Source: Kocuria palustris
GTDB lineage: Bacteria; Actinomycetota; Actinomycetes; Actinomycetales; Micrococcaceae
Direction: 5' to 3'
Assembly: GCF_007666205.1 (NCBI RefSeq)
Contig: NZ_VDOR01000002.1
Location: 62,001-126,000, forward strand
Length of the DNA stretch: 64,000 bases
Position numbers and translations under genes: made by a program. The notes under the pieces are model-generated. The model worked only from the letters and a program-made list of their open reading frames with translations. It made no database searches and was not told the origin of the DNA. Below are positions 53,265 through 62,447 of the stretch, one piece after another; within the stretch, counting starts at the first letter, position 1, and each line of letters opens with the position of its first letter.

Positions 53265-54546
53265 CGCGCGGCCAGACGATCCGGATCCGGGTGCCGCGGC
53301 CCGGCGACGACGAGATCTCGACGCGGCCGCCGGCGTTCTCCACATTGCCGATGATGGAGACCCGCACGCCGAGCCGCCGGGAGTCCATCGAGCGCATCTG
53401 GAAGCCCCGTCCCCGGTCCTCGATCTCGAAGACCAGGTAGAACCCGAAGGGGTTCAGCGCGGTCGGCGGGCAGGTCCCGCCGTCCATCGAGACGTACGTC
53501 GTCGGGGCCCCCGAGTGCCGGGCGCTGTTGGACACGGCCTCGGTCACGGCGTGGATCAGCGCCTCGGAGGTGTCCGAGGGCAGGAACGCCCGCGGATGTC
53601 CCATGGGCTGGATCTCGTGCACGAGGAAGCTGAAGCGCACGCGGGAGCGCCAGGGGGTGAGGGCGTCGAGCAGATCGTCCATGAGGGTGTGGACGTACGT
53701 CGTGGCGGTGCCCGTGGCGCGCTTCTCCTCGAACTCGAGGACGCTCAGCGCCCGCAGCGACAGCTCGCGGGTCCGCTTGGAGGCCGGACCCGGAGCGCGC
53801 GAGGCGTCGAGCAGCGCGGCCATGACGTTGTCGTGGATCAGCCGGTCCAGGCGCTCCTGCTCGTCGGACTGCGTGCGCGAGCGGCGCAGCGCCGTGGCAT
53901 GGGCGATGGCCGTGCTGTAGTCCGTGTCCGCGTCGTCGGCGGTGCGCAGGATCAGCCTGATGGCCGCGATCAGCAGCAGTGCGTACACGATGTCGATCGC
54001 GGCCTGGGCGAGCTCGGCCTGCAGCGGCGGAGTCATCGGCATCCGGAGCACATAGACCCCTGCGGCCAGCACGGCCGCGGTCACCACCGCGATCGCGGTC
54101 CCGCTGCTCCACGTGAGCGCGGCGATGGCCGCCGCGATGATGAGGAAGACGGACAGCCAAGGGGGCATGATCTCCCCGGCGGGCCCCCAGACCGGGGCGA
54201 GCAGGGCGCAGCAGACCAGGGTCAGGGCTGCGGACAGCGTGGAGGGCCACAGCGCGGCGCGGCGGCGGGCCCCGAAGTAGAAGAGCAGGCCCGCGCAGAG
54301 CAGCTGGAGGGCCAGGAACAGCCCGCTCACGAGCAGGGGTGCGCCCGTGAGCGCGCGCATCGAGGGAAGCGCCGAGAGGCAGCCGGCGAAGAGCATCGCC
54401 GCCATGCACAGCTGCCCGGTCCAGTGCAGACGGTAGACATTGGGCCCCATGGCCCCGGCGGAGACCGGGGACGGCAGGCGGGAGCGCAGGGACGTCCTGC
54501 GGTAGCGCCTGAAGGTCTGCGGAGAGGACCCTGCGGGGTGGCTCAT
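53245..54546 (-). CDS. Membrane histidine kinase (HPK7-like)
   Basis: A 433-residue sensor kinase with about seven hydrophobic helices in residues ~40-205. The phosphoacceptor region is 'RLIHDNVMAALLDASR' near residue 240, similar to the NarX/LiaS H-box. The ATPase domain has the N-box 'TEAVSNSARHSGA' and G-box residues 'EDRGRGFQM' and 'GRGTRIRIVWP'. No extracytoplasmic sensor domain is evident, so the signal is probably membrane-related. It lies 40 bases after its response regulator. Confidence 0.88.
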   Translation of the reverse strand: MSHPAGSSPQTFRRYRRTSLRSRLPSPVSAGAMGPNVYRLHWTGQLCMAAMLFAGCLSALPSMRALTGAPLLVSGLFLALQLLCAGLLFYFGARRRAALWPSTLSAALTLVCCALLAPVWGPAGEIMPPWLSVFLIIAAAIAALTWSSGTAIAVVTAAVLAAGVYVLRMPMTPPLQAELAQAAIDIVYALLLIAAIRLILRTADDADTDYSTAIAHATALRRSRTQSDEQERLDRLIHDNVMAALLDASRAPGPASKRTRELSLRALSVLEFEEKRATGTATTYVHTLMDDLLDALTPWRSRVRFSFLVHEIQPMGHPRAFLPSDTSEALIHAVTEAVSNSARHSGAPTTYVSMDGGTCPPTALNPFGFYLVFEIEDRGRGFQMRSMDSRRLGVRVSIIGNVENAGGRVEISSSPGRGTRIRIVWPRDAHHAD

Positions 54547-54586
54547 GAGGACGGCCCCGTCCCCCGTGATGGGGCGGATGCGCTGG

Positions 54587-55303
54587 TCAGCGACGGATCT
54601 CCACGTTGTTCACATCCGCCTCGGGATGGACCAGCCCGTCCTCGATCGCGCGGATGCGCAGATCGATCTTGGTCGGCGCCGGGCGGCCGATGCGCGCGTA
54701 CTTCTCGCGGATCCGGTCGATGTTCGTCTTCACCGCGGACTGCTTGATGCCCATGCGGCGGGCGACCTGCACCTGGGCGAAGCCCGAGGCGTACAGGCGC
54801 AGGGTCTCCTGCTCGCGGGGGGAGAGGTTGGCGCGCGCGAACTCGGTGTCGCCGTCGATCGCGGCCGCGAGCTCCTTGGTGATCACCGGCTTGCCGTCGG
54901 CGATGTTGCGGGCCTCCTCGATCGCGTGCTCGAGGGGCTCGGACTTGCGCACGAGGCCGAGGGCGCCGGCGCGCAGGGCCTCGCGGATCAGCGCCGCGTT
55001 CTCGCCGATCGAGAAGATCAGCACCTTCATCCCGGCTTCGCGCAGGCGCTCGACGTTCTCCGCGGGCCGGGAGCGGTCCGTGAGCGAGAGGTCGAGCAGC
55101 ACGACGTCGCACTCGATGCGCTTGGCGCCGTGCGCCGTGAGGGCCGCGTTGTCGGGATCGCGCCCGAGCTGGTCGAGCAGACCGGGGACGGTCGAGGCGG
55201 AGCCCACCAGCTTGACGTCGGCCTGGGACGTCATGGAGACGAGCCGGATGCCCTCGCGGACGACTTCGTGGTCGTCGACGACGGCGACGAGGGTGGAGGA
55301 CAT
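54587..55303 (-). CDS. NarL/FixJ-family response regulator
   Basis: A 238-residue regulator. The receiver domain (residues ~5-130) has acidic 'VVDDHEVV', the phosphorylatable Asp in 'VVLLDLSL' and the conserved Lys in 'LVRKSEPLEHA'. The LuxR-type HTH is at ~170-220 ('LSPREQETLRLYASGFAQ' then 'VARRMGIKQSAVKTNIDRI'). AGAGG precedes the ATG. TAGACT at 55455-55450 on the minus strand is a candidate -10. Heads the three-gene unit with the kinase and the sensor-like protein. Confidence 0.9.
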   Translation of the reverse strand: MSSTLVAVVDDHEVVREGIRLVSMTSQADVKLVGSASTVPGLLDQLGRDPDNAALTAHGAKRIECDVVLLDLSLTDRSRPAENVERLREAGMKVLIFSIGENAALIREALRAGALGLVRKSEPLEHAIEEARNIADGKPVITKELAAAIDGDTEFARANLSPREQETLRLYASGFAQVQVARRMGIKQSAVKTNIDRIREKYARIGRPAPTKIDLRIRAIEDGLVHPEADVNNVEIRR

Positions 55304-55598
55304 GTGACACCTCTGCAGGGTCGGCGGAAACGGTCGGCCTGCGGACCCCGCCCAGCGGACGGGTCGATGACCTCTCAGCCAGGAGGAGCTCATCTGCAGA
55401 GGACGGCGCCGCCCCGAACGGCGCGCCCCCGGGCGCAGGATCTCGGCTCAGTCTATGCCAGGGGCACCCCGCTCCAGGGAGCCCGGAGCGGTCATCTCAT
55501 GAATATGACTTGGAATCTGCGACGAGCCCGCGGGGCCGCGGATGACCTCCCCCGCCCCGCGGCGGGCCCGGCAGCCGGGCTCGCGGCCGGGCGGCCGG
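55304..55598. other. Divergent intergenic region with inverted repeat
   Basis: The gap between the response regulator and the acyl-CoA synthetase is 308 bases. It contains the minus-strand TAGACT box at 55450-55455 and an inverted repeat GTCAT-N9-ATGAC (55491-55509) in an AT-rich patch, a possible operator. I see no gene in it. Confidence 0.4.
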
Positions 55599-55604
55599 TA
55601 TCCT
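55599..55604 (+). promoter_or_regulatory. Putative -10 hexamer of the acyl-CoA synthetase gene (leaderless)
   Basis: TATCCT ends seven bases before the ATG at 55612, with no ribosome-binding site between. Confidence 0.5.
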
Positions 55605-55611
55605 CTGTCCC

Positions 55612-57357
55612 ATGCCTGAGCAGACAGACGATTCCGGAGCCGCCCAGGGCTCCTCCCGCGACTTCCTGGCCACCAGGCCGTGGACGGCGTCCTACGACGA
55701 CGGCGTCGCCCACGACATCGAGCTCCCGGACACGTCGCTGATCCACATGCTCGAGCGCTCCGTGGCCGAGAACTCCCAGCGGACCGCCCTCGAGTTCTTC
55801 GGGGCGCGGTGGAAGTACTCGCGCCTGGGCGCCGAGGTCGAGCGGGCGGCCGAGGGGCTGCGCCGCCTCGGGGTGCGGCGCGGGGACCGGGTGGCCCTCG
55901 TGCTGCCCAACTGCCCGCAGCACATCGTCGCGTTCTACGCCGTCATGCGCCTGGGGGCGATCGCCGTCGAGCACAACCCGCTCTACACCGCGGCCGAGCT
56001 GCGCCATCAGTTCGAGGACCACGGGGCCCGGGTCGCGGTCGTGTGGGACAAGGCGGTGGAGACCGTGCGCGCGCTGCCCGGCGACGTCGCCGTGGAGCAC
56101 ATCGTCGCCGTCGACATCACCCAGGCCATGCCGCGGCACATGCGGGCCGCGCTGCGGCTGCCGGTGCGCCGCCTCAAGGAGCAGCGCGCCCAGCTGAGCA
56201 CTCCTGTCTCCGGGCACACCTCGTGGAAGGAGCTGCTCGACGGCGGGCCGCTGGCCCACGACCATCCCCGTCCGGACGCCCACGACCTGGCGATCATCCA
56301 GTACACGTCGGGGACCACCGGGCTGCCCAAGGGCGTCATGCTGAGCCATCGCAACCTCGAATCGAATGCCGTGATGGGCCGCGAGTGGCTGCACACGGGC
56401 CACGACGAGGTCATCTACGGCGCCCTGCCCCTCTTCCACGTCTTCGGCATGACGCTCGGCATGACGTTCGCGATGTCGCTCGGAGCGACTCTCGTGCTGT
56501 TCCCCACGCCCCGGCCGGACCTCATCGTCGGCGCCATGAAGCGCACCCCGGCCACCGTGCTGCCGGCGGTCCCGCCCATCTACCAGAAGGTGATGGACGA
56601 GGCCGACCAGAAGGGCCGCTCCCTGGAGGGGATCACCGTGGGCGTCTCCGGGGCCATGGCGCTGCCCCACCACCTCGTGGAGCAGTGGGAGTCGCACACC
56701 GGGGGCATGCTGATCGAGGGCTACGGCCTCACCGAGTGCTCCCCGCTGGTCGCGTGCAATCCCCTCAACGACTCCCGGCGGACCGGCTCGATCGGCATCC
56801 CGTTCCCGTCGACCGACATCCGCACCGTCGATCCGGAGACCCTCGAGGACGTCCCCCGCGGCGGGGAGGGCGAGCTGTGGGTCCGCGGCCCGCAGGTCTT
56901 CCAGGGCTACTGGAAGCGCCCCGCCGAGACGGCCGAGATCCTGCAGGACGGCTGGCTGCGCACCGGCGACATCGTCACGGTCGACGACGACGGCTTCATC
57001 CGGGTCGTGGACCGGCTCAAGGAGCTGATCATCACCGGCGGCTTCAACGTGGCCCCGACCGAGGTCGAGCACGCGCTGACGACCGCCGACGCGGTCGCGG
57101 AGGCCGCGGTCGTCGGGCTGCGGGCCGAGGACGGCTCGGAGGTCGTGGTGGCCGCCGTCGTGACCGCGCCGGACCGCAGCTTCGACGAGGCCGCCCTGCG
57201 CGAGCACTGCTACGAGAAGGTCACCCGCTACAAGGTCCCGCGACGGGTGATCGAGGTCGAGTCGCTGCCGCGGACCATGCTGGGCAAGATCCAGCGCCGC
57301 GAGGTCCGGGAGCAGCTCGAGGAGCTCGACATCGACCTCGCGCGCCGCCGAGGCTAG
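55612..57357 (+). CDS. fadD: Long-chain acyl-CoA synthetase (AMP-binding enzyme)
   Basis: A 581-residue adenylate-forming ligase that activates a carboxylic acid to its CoA thioester. The AMP-binding signature is 'YTSGTTGLPKGVMLSH'; 'GYGLTECSPL', 'WLRTGDIVTVDDDG' and the catalytic Lys in 'TMLGKIQRREV' are complete. Closest by eye to long-chain fatty-acid CoA ligases. It lies seven bases before a LysR gene at the head of a presumed fadD-lysR-catB unit, so an aromatic or phenylpropanoid acid substrate is also possible. Confidence 0.88.
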   Translation: MPEQTDDSGAAQGSSRDFLATRPWTASYDDGVAHDIELPDTSLIHMLERSVAENSQRTALEFFGARWKYSRLGAEVERAAEGLRRLGVRRGDRVALVLPNCPQHIVAFYAVMRLGAIAVEHNPLYTAAELRHQFEDHGARVAVVWDKAVETVRALPGDVAVEHIVAVDITQAMPRHMRAALRLPVRRLKEQRAQLSTPVSGHTSWKELLDGGPLAHDHPRPDAHDLAIIQYTSGTTGLPKGVMLSHRNLESNAVMGREWLHTGHDEVIYGALPLFHVFGMTLGMTFAMSLGATLVLFPTPRPDLIVGAMKRTPATVLPAVPPIYQKVMDEADQKGRSLEGITVGVSGAMALPHHLVEQWESHTGGMLIEGYGLTECSPLVACNPLNDSRRTGSIGIPFPSTDIRTVDPETLEDVPRGGEGELWVRGPQVFQGYWKRPAETAEILQDGWLRTGDIVTVDDDGFIRVVDRLKELIITGGFNVAPTEVEHALTTADAVAEAAVVGLRAEDGSEVVVAAVVTAPDRSFDEAALREHCYEKVTRYKVPRRVIEVESLPRTMLGKIQRREVREQLEELDIDLARRRG

Positions 57358-57364
57358 GAGCCCC

Positions 57365-58294
57365 ATGGAACTGCGCCAGCTGACCTACTTCATCGCCGTC
57401 GCGGAGGAGCGCCACTTCGGCCGCGCGGCCAAGCGGCTGCACATCGCGCAGCCGCCGCTGTCGCAGCAGATCCGCCAGTTCGAGGAGCAGCTCGGCGTCA
57501 AGCTCTTCGACCGCACCACCCGACGCGTCGACCTGACCGCGGCCGGGGCGCTCATGCTCGAGCGCGGGCGCAGCATCCTCAACGACGTCGAGGCCCTGCA
57601 GGCCGACGTCTACCAGGTCGGGCAGGGCGCCACCGGAGTGCTGCACGTGGGCTTCTCCGGGTCCTCGACCTACAGCGTCATGCCCCGCATCGTCCGCGCG
57701 GCGGGGGCCGCCTACCCCGGCCTGACCCTCGACCTGCACGGGGAGATGCTGACCCCGCCCATGGAGCGCGGCCTCCTCGAGCACACGCTCGACGCCGCGA
57801 TCCTGCGCCCCCCGGTCACCAGCCCGGAGGTCGACTTCCGCATCGTGAACAGCGAGCCGCTCGTGGTGGCCCTGCCGGCGCACAGCCCGCTGGCCTCCGA
57901 CCGGCCGCTGTCCATGGTCGAGCTGACCGAGCAGCGCTTCGTGACCTATCCGCCCGATTCGGTGCTGTACCGCATGACCGCGGATCTGTGCCGGCAGGCG
58001 GGCTTCCAGCACCGGGTCGCGCAGATGGCCCAGGAGACCTCCACGATCCTCTCGTTCGTGGCCTCGGGCGGGGGCGTGGCCCTCATGCCCGCCAGCGTGC
58101 GCAGCGTGCAGCTCAGCGGCGTGCGCTATCGCGAGCTCGAGGACTCCCCGCGCGCCGAGCTGGCGGTAGCGTGGCGACGCGACGACCGCTCCGAGCTGCT
58201 GTCCAACTTCATCCAGCTGGTGACCCAGCTGGCCGATGATCCGAGCGCCGACGACCTGCCCGGATCCGACCCCATCGAAAGGCCGATGCCCTGA
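57365..58294 (+). CDS. LysR-family regulator (CatR-like by context)
   Basis: A 309-residue LysR-type regulator. The N-terminal HTH is standard: 'MELRQLTYFIAVAEE' then 'RAAKRLHIAQPPLSQQIRQFEEQLGVKLFDR'. The remainder is the ligand-binding domain. It lies seven bases after fadD and its stop overlaps the ATG of the cycloisomerase by one base, so it is transcribed with it rather than divergently. By analogy with CatR it may sense muconate; that is inference from the neighbour. Confidence 0.9.
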   Translation: MELRQLTYFIAVAEERHFGRAAKRLHIAQPPLSQQIRQFEEQLGVKLFDRTTRRVDLTAAGALMLERGRSILNDVEALQADVYQVGQGATGVLHVGFSGSSTYSVMPRIVRAAGAAYPGLTLDLHGEMLTPPMERGLLEHTLDAAILRPPVTSPEVDFRIVNSEPLVVALPAHSPLASDRPLSMVELTEQRFVTYPPDSVLYRMTADLCRQAGFQHRVAQMAQETSTILSFVASGGGVALMPASVRSVQLSGVRYRELEDSPRAELAVAWRRDDRSELLSNFIQLVTQLADDPSADDLPGSDPIERPMP

Positions 58295-59394
58295 TGAAGA
58301 TCGCGAAGATCGAGGCGATCCCGTACACGATCCCCTACGTCTCGCCCCTGCACTTCGCCTCCGGCGCGGTCCACGAGGCGAATCACGTGCTGGTCAGGAT
58401 GACCACCGAGGACGGCGTGGTGGGCTGGGCCGACACCCCGCCGCGGCCCTACACGTACGGTGAGACGCAGAAGTCGATCGTGGCCGTGATCGAGGACATC
58501 TTCGCCCCGCAGCTGCAGGGGGTCTCGGTCTTCGACCGGGAGAAGGCGCAGACCATCATGGCGCGCACGATCCACAACGAGACCGCCAAGGGCGCCGTGG
58601 ACATCGCCATGTGGGACTGCATCGGCAAGATCCTGGGGCGCCCGGTCTCGGAGCTGCTCGGCGGGTACGCCGATCACATGCGCGTCTCGCACATGCTCGG
58701 CTTCAAGCCCGCCCAGCAGCTGCTGGACCTGGCCCTCGAGTTCCGCGAGACCTACGGGATCGACACCTTCAAGCTCAAGACCGGGCGGCGCCCGCTGTCC
58801 CTCGACGTCGAGGCGGCCCGCGTGCTGCGCGAGGGCCTGGGGGAGGACACCGAGATCTACATGGACTCGAACCGCGGCTGGAGCGCGAACGAGGCCGCCG
58901 AGGTCCTGCGCCGCACCGCGGACCTGGGCCTCACCTTCCTGGAGGAGCCGGACGACGCCCGCGAGGTCCTCGGCCGGCGACGGCTCGTGGAGAAGTCCCC
59001 GATCCCGATCGCCGCCGACGAGTCGGCGCCGAACATGGGGGAGGCCGCACGCGAGATCCTCACCGGCGGAGCGAACCTGCTGTGCGTGAAGACCGCCCGC
59101 ACGGGATTCACCGAGTCGGCCAAGGTCGTGGGCTTCGCGGAGGCCGCCGGCGTGGACGTCTACGTCGGCAACCAGATCGACACCCAGATCGGCTCCGTGG
59201 CCTCGGTCGTGTTCGGGGCGGCCTTCGCCCACACCCATCGCCGGGCGGGCGAGCTGTCGAACTTCCTGGACATGGCCGACGACCTGATCGCGCAGCCGCT
59301 GAGCATCCGCGAGGGCCGGATCATGGTCCCCGCCGTCCCGGGCGTGGGCACCGAGCCGGACCCGGAGAAGCTCGAGAAGCACCGCGACCGCTGA
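58294..59394 (+). CDS. catB: Muconate cycloisomerase (enolase superfamily)
   Basis: Converts cis,cis-muconate to muconolactone in the catechol branch of the beta-ketoadipate pathway. The 366-residue protein has the K-x-K catalytic pair in 'TFKLKTGRR', metal ligands Asp in 'YMDSNRGWS', Glu in 'FLEEPDD' and Asp in 'AADESAPN', and the second base Lys in 'LCVKTARTGF'. Length matches CatB (~370). A related dipeptide epimerase or other MLE-like activity is possible, but the adjoining ben genes favour catB. catA and catC are not in the window. Confidence 0.85.
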   Translation: MKIAKIEAIPYTIPYVSPLHFASGAVHEANHVLVRMTTEDGVVGWADTPPRPYTYGETQKSIVAVIEDIFAPQLQGVSVFDREKAQTIMARTIHNETAKGAVDIAMWDCIGKILGRPVSELLGGYADHMRVSHMLGFKPAQQLLDLALEFRETYGIDTFKLKTGRRPLSLDVEAARVLREGLGEDTEIYMDSNRGWSANEAAEVLRRTADLGLTFLEEPDDAREVLGRRRLVEKSPIPIAADESAPNMGEAAREILTGGANLLCVKTARTGFTESAKVVGFAEAAGVDVYVGNQIDTQIGSVASVVFGAAFAHTHRRAGELSNFLDMADDLIAQPLSIREGRIMVPAVPGVGTEPDPEKLEKHRDR

Positions 59395-59397
59395 GCC

Positions 59398-62277
59398 TCA
59401 GAGCTCCCGCCGACCGGGGCCCTCGCCGTCGCGGGCGTAGACCGCGGCCAGCTCGCTGCGCGAGCGCACCCCGAACTTCGCGTAGATGCGGGTCAGGTGG
59501 TACTGGACGGTCTTCTCCGCGATGAACAGCGCCTGGGCGACCTCCTTGTTGGTCGACCCGCCCGCGACGAACTGCGCCACGGCCTGCTCCTGGGCCGTGA
59601 GCTGGACGGGCTCCGGGCCGCCGTGGGCCGGCTCGGGGATCGGGCGGCGCAGCTCGCTCAGGGCCTCCGGGCCGGTCTGCTCCGCGGCGACCACGAGGGC
59701 ATTGGCCCCTGAGGCCTTGAGCTCCCGATTGCAGCGCGCCACGTAGGTGTGGGCGCCCAGCGAGGCGTAGAGCTCGCGCGCCGAGCGCAGGATCCGGGAG
59801 GCCAGCCGCCGCTTGCCGGCCCGGCGCATGCTCTGCCCGTAGGCGAAGCGGATCCGCGCCTCGAGGTAGGGGCGCCGGCGCGAGCGCAGCGCATCGAGGG
59901 CGCGCTCGTACATCTGCTGCGAGGCCTCGACCTCGCCGCGGGCGGCCAGCAGACGGCCCTCGGCCCAGGCCAGGCGCGCTGCATCGGCGGGGAAGGGGTC
60001 GGGGCGGGCGATGGACTTCAGCTCCCCCAGGAACTCCTCGGCCTCGTCGAGCTGATCCGACATGACCAGCGAGTTCACGAGGGTGTCCTGCCAGCTCCAG
60101 AACGGCTCCCGATCGGCCGAGACGGGATCCGCGGCGCGCAGCGGGCGCAGCGCCTCCAGCGCGCTCTCGTAGTCCGCGCGCGCCTCGTGGTACCGGGCGC
60201 GGGCCAGGGCCGCGGGCACCGTCATGCTGCGGTAGCCGTCGGCGGGGACCGCCGTCAGGGACAGGAAGTGCTCGGCGCGGTCCCAGTCCCCCCGCATGGC
60301 ATTGAGCTCCGCGGCCGTCCAGTAGAGCAGCGGGCGCATCAGGCGCATCCCGGAGGACTCCAGGCGCACCGAGGCGTGCGCGATCGTGGCGGCCGCGGCA
60401 TCCCAGTCGCCCAGCACGAGCTGGCAGCGCGCGAGCCAGGACTCGGCCCACAGGGACACGCGCAGCGAGCCGCCGCGGTACTCGGTCGGCACCGCCTCCT
60501 CGAAGCGCAGCCGCGCCGTCTCGACGTCGTCCGTGCGCAGCGCCAGCCAGGCGTAGCCCATGAGCAGCCGCTGCTCCTGGGCGTTGCCGGCGGTCGAGCC
60601 CAGGCCGCTCACGTACGAGCCCTCGGCCTCGTGCAGGCGCCGCGACGCGTACAGCCCCAGCCCGTACATGGCGCGGGATTCCACGTGCACCGGATGGGGG
60701 GCCTCGACGAGGGCCGAGGCCCGCTCGCCCCAGGAGACGATGCCCTCGCCGTCCCAGTCCGCCAGGCAGTGCAGCGTGCGGCGCAGGGCGATCCCGGCGG
60801 CATCGATCGGATCCATGTCCTCGCGCACCGTGCGCCAGGCCATCTCGAGCTGGGCGGCGGCGGTGGCCCGGCGCCCGGTGACGACGGCGAGATAGCCCAG
60901 GACCGAGGCGCGCAGGGGAGAGGGAGGCATGGCCTCGACCATGCCGACGAGGCTCGAGGCCTGGGTGATGTCACCGGCCCCGATCAGGGCGTCCACGCCG
61001 CGCAGCAGCCGCAGCTCGCCGTCGCGGCGGTCCATGGACAGCCGGGCCGCGGAGAGCATGGCCGAGGCGACCTCCGACCAGACCCCGTCGGCGGCCTGCT
61101 GCTGCGCGTAGGCCTCGAGGCGCCGGGCGAGCAGCTCCTGGGGGCCCGGCGAGGCGGAGACCAGGTGCCCGAGCCGCTCCCCCTCGTCGGTCGCGATCGA
61201 GGCCGCCGCACGATGCAGGGCGATGCGCCGGGTCGGGGCGATCTGCTCGTAGACGGCCGCCGCGGCGCTGGGCTCGACGAAGTTCACCGTCGAGGCGCGG
61301 CGTCCCGTGCTCAGGTGCAGCAGCCCCGAGAGATGGCCCTCGTCGACCACCGGGAGCAGGTGCGAGATCTCCGCGACCGCGGCGATGCGGTGCAGCGGCG
61401 CGTCCGCGCCCAGGACGGCGACGGCCTCGGCCGTGCGCACGAGCTCGGGGGAGGCCTGCTCGAGCTGCGAGGCGACTCGGGCCCGCATGCGCCGCGACGG
61501 GGGCAGCGCCGGCAGCCAGCCGTGCCACTGCTCGGCGGGGACCTCCTGCAGCAGCTCGACGATGCTCTGCGGGTGGCCCTGCGTGTGCCGCAGCAGCTCG
61601 TGGGCCGTGGTCATGCTCAGATCCGCCCCGATGATCTCCCGCCCCAGCGCCGCGACCGCCTCGACGTCCAGCGGCGGCAGATGCAGGACCTCCGTGGGGT
61701 AGCTCGTCAGGTGGTCGATGACCCCGGCGGGCAGCCGGGCGGACTGCTCCAGGTCCACGGCGAGGAGGAGCAGCACCTTGGACTGGTGCAGGCGGCGGGC
61801 CGTGAAGATCAGGATCCGCAGCGACGCCTCGTCGAGCCACTGGAGGTCGTCGACCACGACGACGACCGGGCCGCGGCGCTGCTGGGACTCGAGGTGGGTC
61901 TGCAGGGTCTGCGCGTAGTTCAGCGTCTGCTCGTGGTTCAGCCGCGTCGCGACGCGGGAGGGCGGCTGGGGCCCGCCGTCGAAGCCGGCGGGCCTGCGCA
62001 GCGGAGCGCTGCCCATGAGCTGGGTGTACCCGGCCAGCGGCAGATCGGCCTCCCAGTCGCTGCCGCTGGCGGAGAGCACGCTCAGCCCGCGCGACGGCAG
62101 CCGGTCCAGCAGCTCGCGGATCAGCCGGGACTTGCCGATGCCCACCGGCCCGGTGAGCACGGCCGTGCGCGGATGGCCGCGGCGCACCTCCTGGAACAGG
62201 CGCAGCAGATGCTCCAGCTGCGCGTCGCGTCCCGTGAGCGCGGCGTCGCCGAGGCGTCCGGGGGGATCCAGTGGCAT
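59398..62277 (-). CDS. benR: LuxR-family LAL transcriptional activator (BenR-like)
   Basis: A 959-residue large ATP-binding LuxR-type regulator. An N-terminal AAA/NTPase has Walker A 'GPVGIGKSRL' (about 43-52) and Walker B 'VVVVVDDLQWLDE'; a long TPR-like helical region follows; the C-terminal LuxR HTH is at ~890-945 ('TAQEQAVAQFVAGGSTNKEV' then 'TVQYHLTRIYAKFGV'). In Corynebacterium a LAL regulator lies just after benABCD, and the same position here suggests control of benzoate genes. ATG 62277 is supported by TATGAT seven bases upstream; its stop is three bases from catB's stop. Confidence 0.88.
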   Translation of the reverse strand: MPLDPPGRLGDAALTGRDAQLEHLLRLFQEVRRGHPRTAVLTGPVGIGKSRLIRELLDRLPSRGLSVLSASGSDWEADLPLAGYTQLMGSAPLRRPAGFDGGPQPPSRVATRLNHEQTLNYAQTLQTHLESQQRRGPVVVVVDDLQWLDEASLRILIFTARRLHQSKVLLLLAVDLEQSARLPAGVIDHLTSYPTEVLHLPPLDVEAVAALGREIIGADLSMTTAHELLRHTQGHPQSIVELLQEVPAEQWHGWLPALPPSRRMRARVASQLEQASPELVRTAEAVAVLGADAPLHRIAAVAEISHLLPVVDEGHLSGLLHLSTGRRASTVNFVEPSAAAAVYEQIAPTRRIALHRAAASIATDEGERLGHLVSASPGPQELLARRLEAYAQQQAADGVWSEVASAMLSAARLSMDRRDGELRLLRGVDALIGAGDITQASSLVGMVEAMPPSPLRASVLGYLAVVTGRRATAAAQLEMAWRTVREDMDPIDAAGIALRRTLHCLADWDGEGIVSWGERASALVEAPHPVHVESRAMYGLGLYASRRLHEAEGSYVSGLGSTAGNAQEQRLLMGYAWLALRTDDVETARLRFEEAVPTEYRGGSLRVSLWAESWLARCQLVLGDWDAAAATIAHASVRLESSGMRLMRPLLYWTAAELNAMRGDWDRAEHFLSLTAVPADGYRSMTVPAALARARYHEARADYESALEALRPLRAADPVSADREPFWSWQDTLVNSLVMSDQLDEAEEFLGELKSIARPDPFPADAARLAWAEGRLLAARGEVEASQQMYERALDALRSRRRPYLEARIRFAYGQSMRRAGKRRLASRILRSARELYASLGAHTYVARCNRELKASGANALVVAAEQTGPEALSELRRPIPEPAHGGPEPVQLTAQEQAVAQFVAGGSTNKEVAQALFIAEKTVQYHLTRIYAKFGVRSRSELAAVYARDGEGPGRREL

Positions 62278-62284
62278 GCGCCCG

Positions 62285-62290
62285 ATCATA
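62285..62290 (-). promoter_or_regulatory. Putative -10 hexamer of benR (leaderless)
   Basis: TATGAT (5 of 6 matches to TATAAT) ends seven bases before the ATG at 62277, with no ribosome-binding site. It implies that benR is transcribed alone, not by read-through from benD. Confidence 0.55.
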
Positions 62291-62373
62291 GCCAGGCAGC
62301 CCGGGGACGGTCCCGCCCGCCCGCGGGCGGGACGGGGCAGAGGCAGAGGGGCAGAGGTCCCGGGGCGCGGAGG

Positions 62374-62418
62374 CCGCAGGAGCCGGGCGCCTCGCGATGA
62401 GGCGCCCGGCTCCTGCGG
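62374..62418 (-). terminator. 20-bp hairpin terminator after benD
   Basis: Arms 62374-62393 and 62399-62418 pair perfectly over 20 bases around GCGAT. It begins 29 bases after the benD stop and before the benR promoter. No T-run. Confidence 0.85.
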
Positions 62419-62447
62419 GTGCGGCGGCCGCTGCGCGGCGAGGGAGC

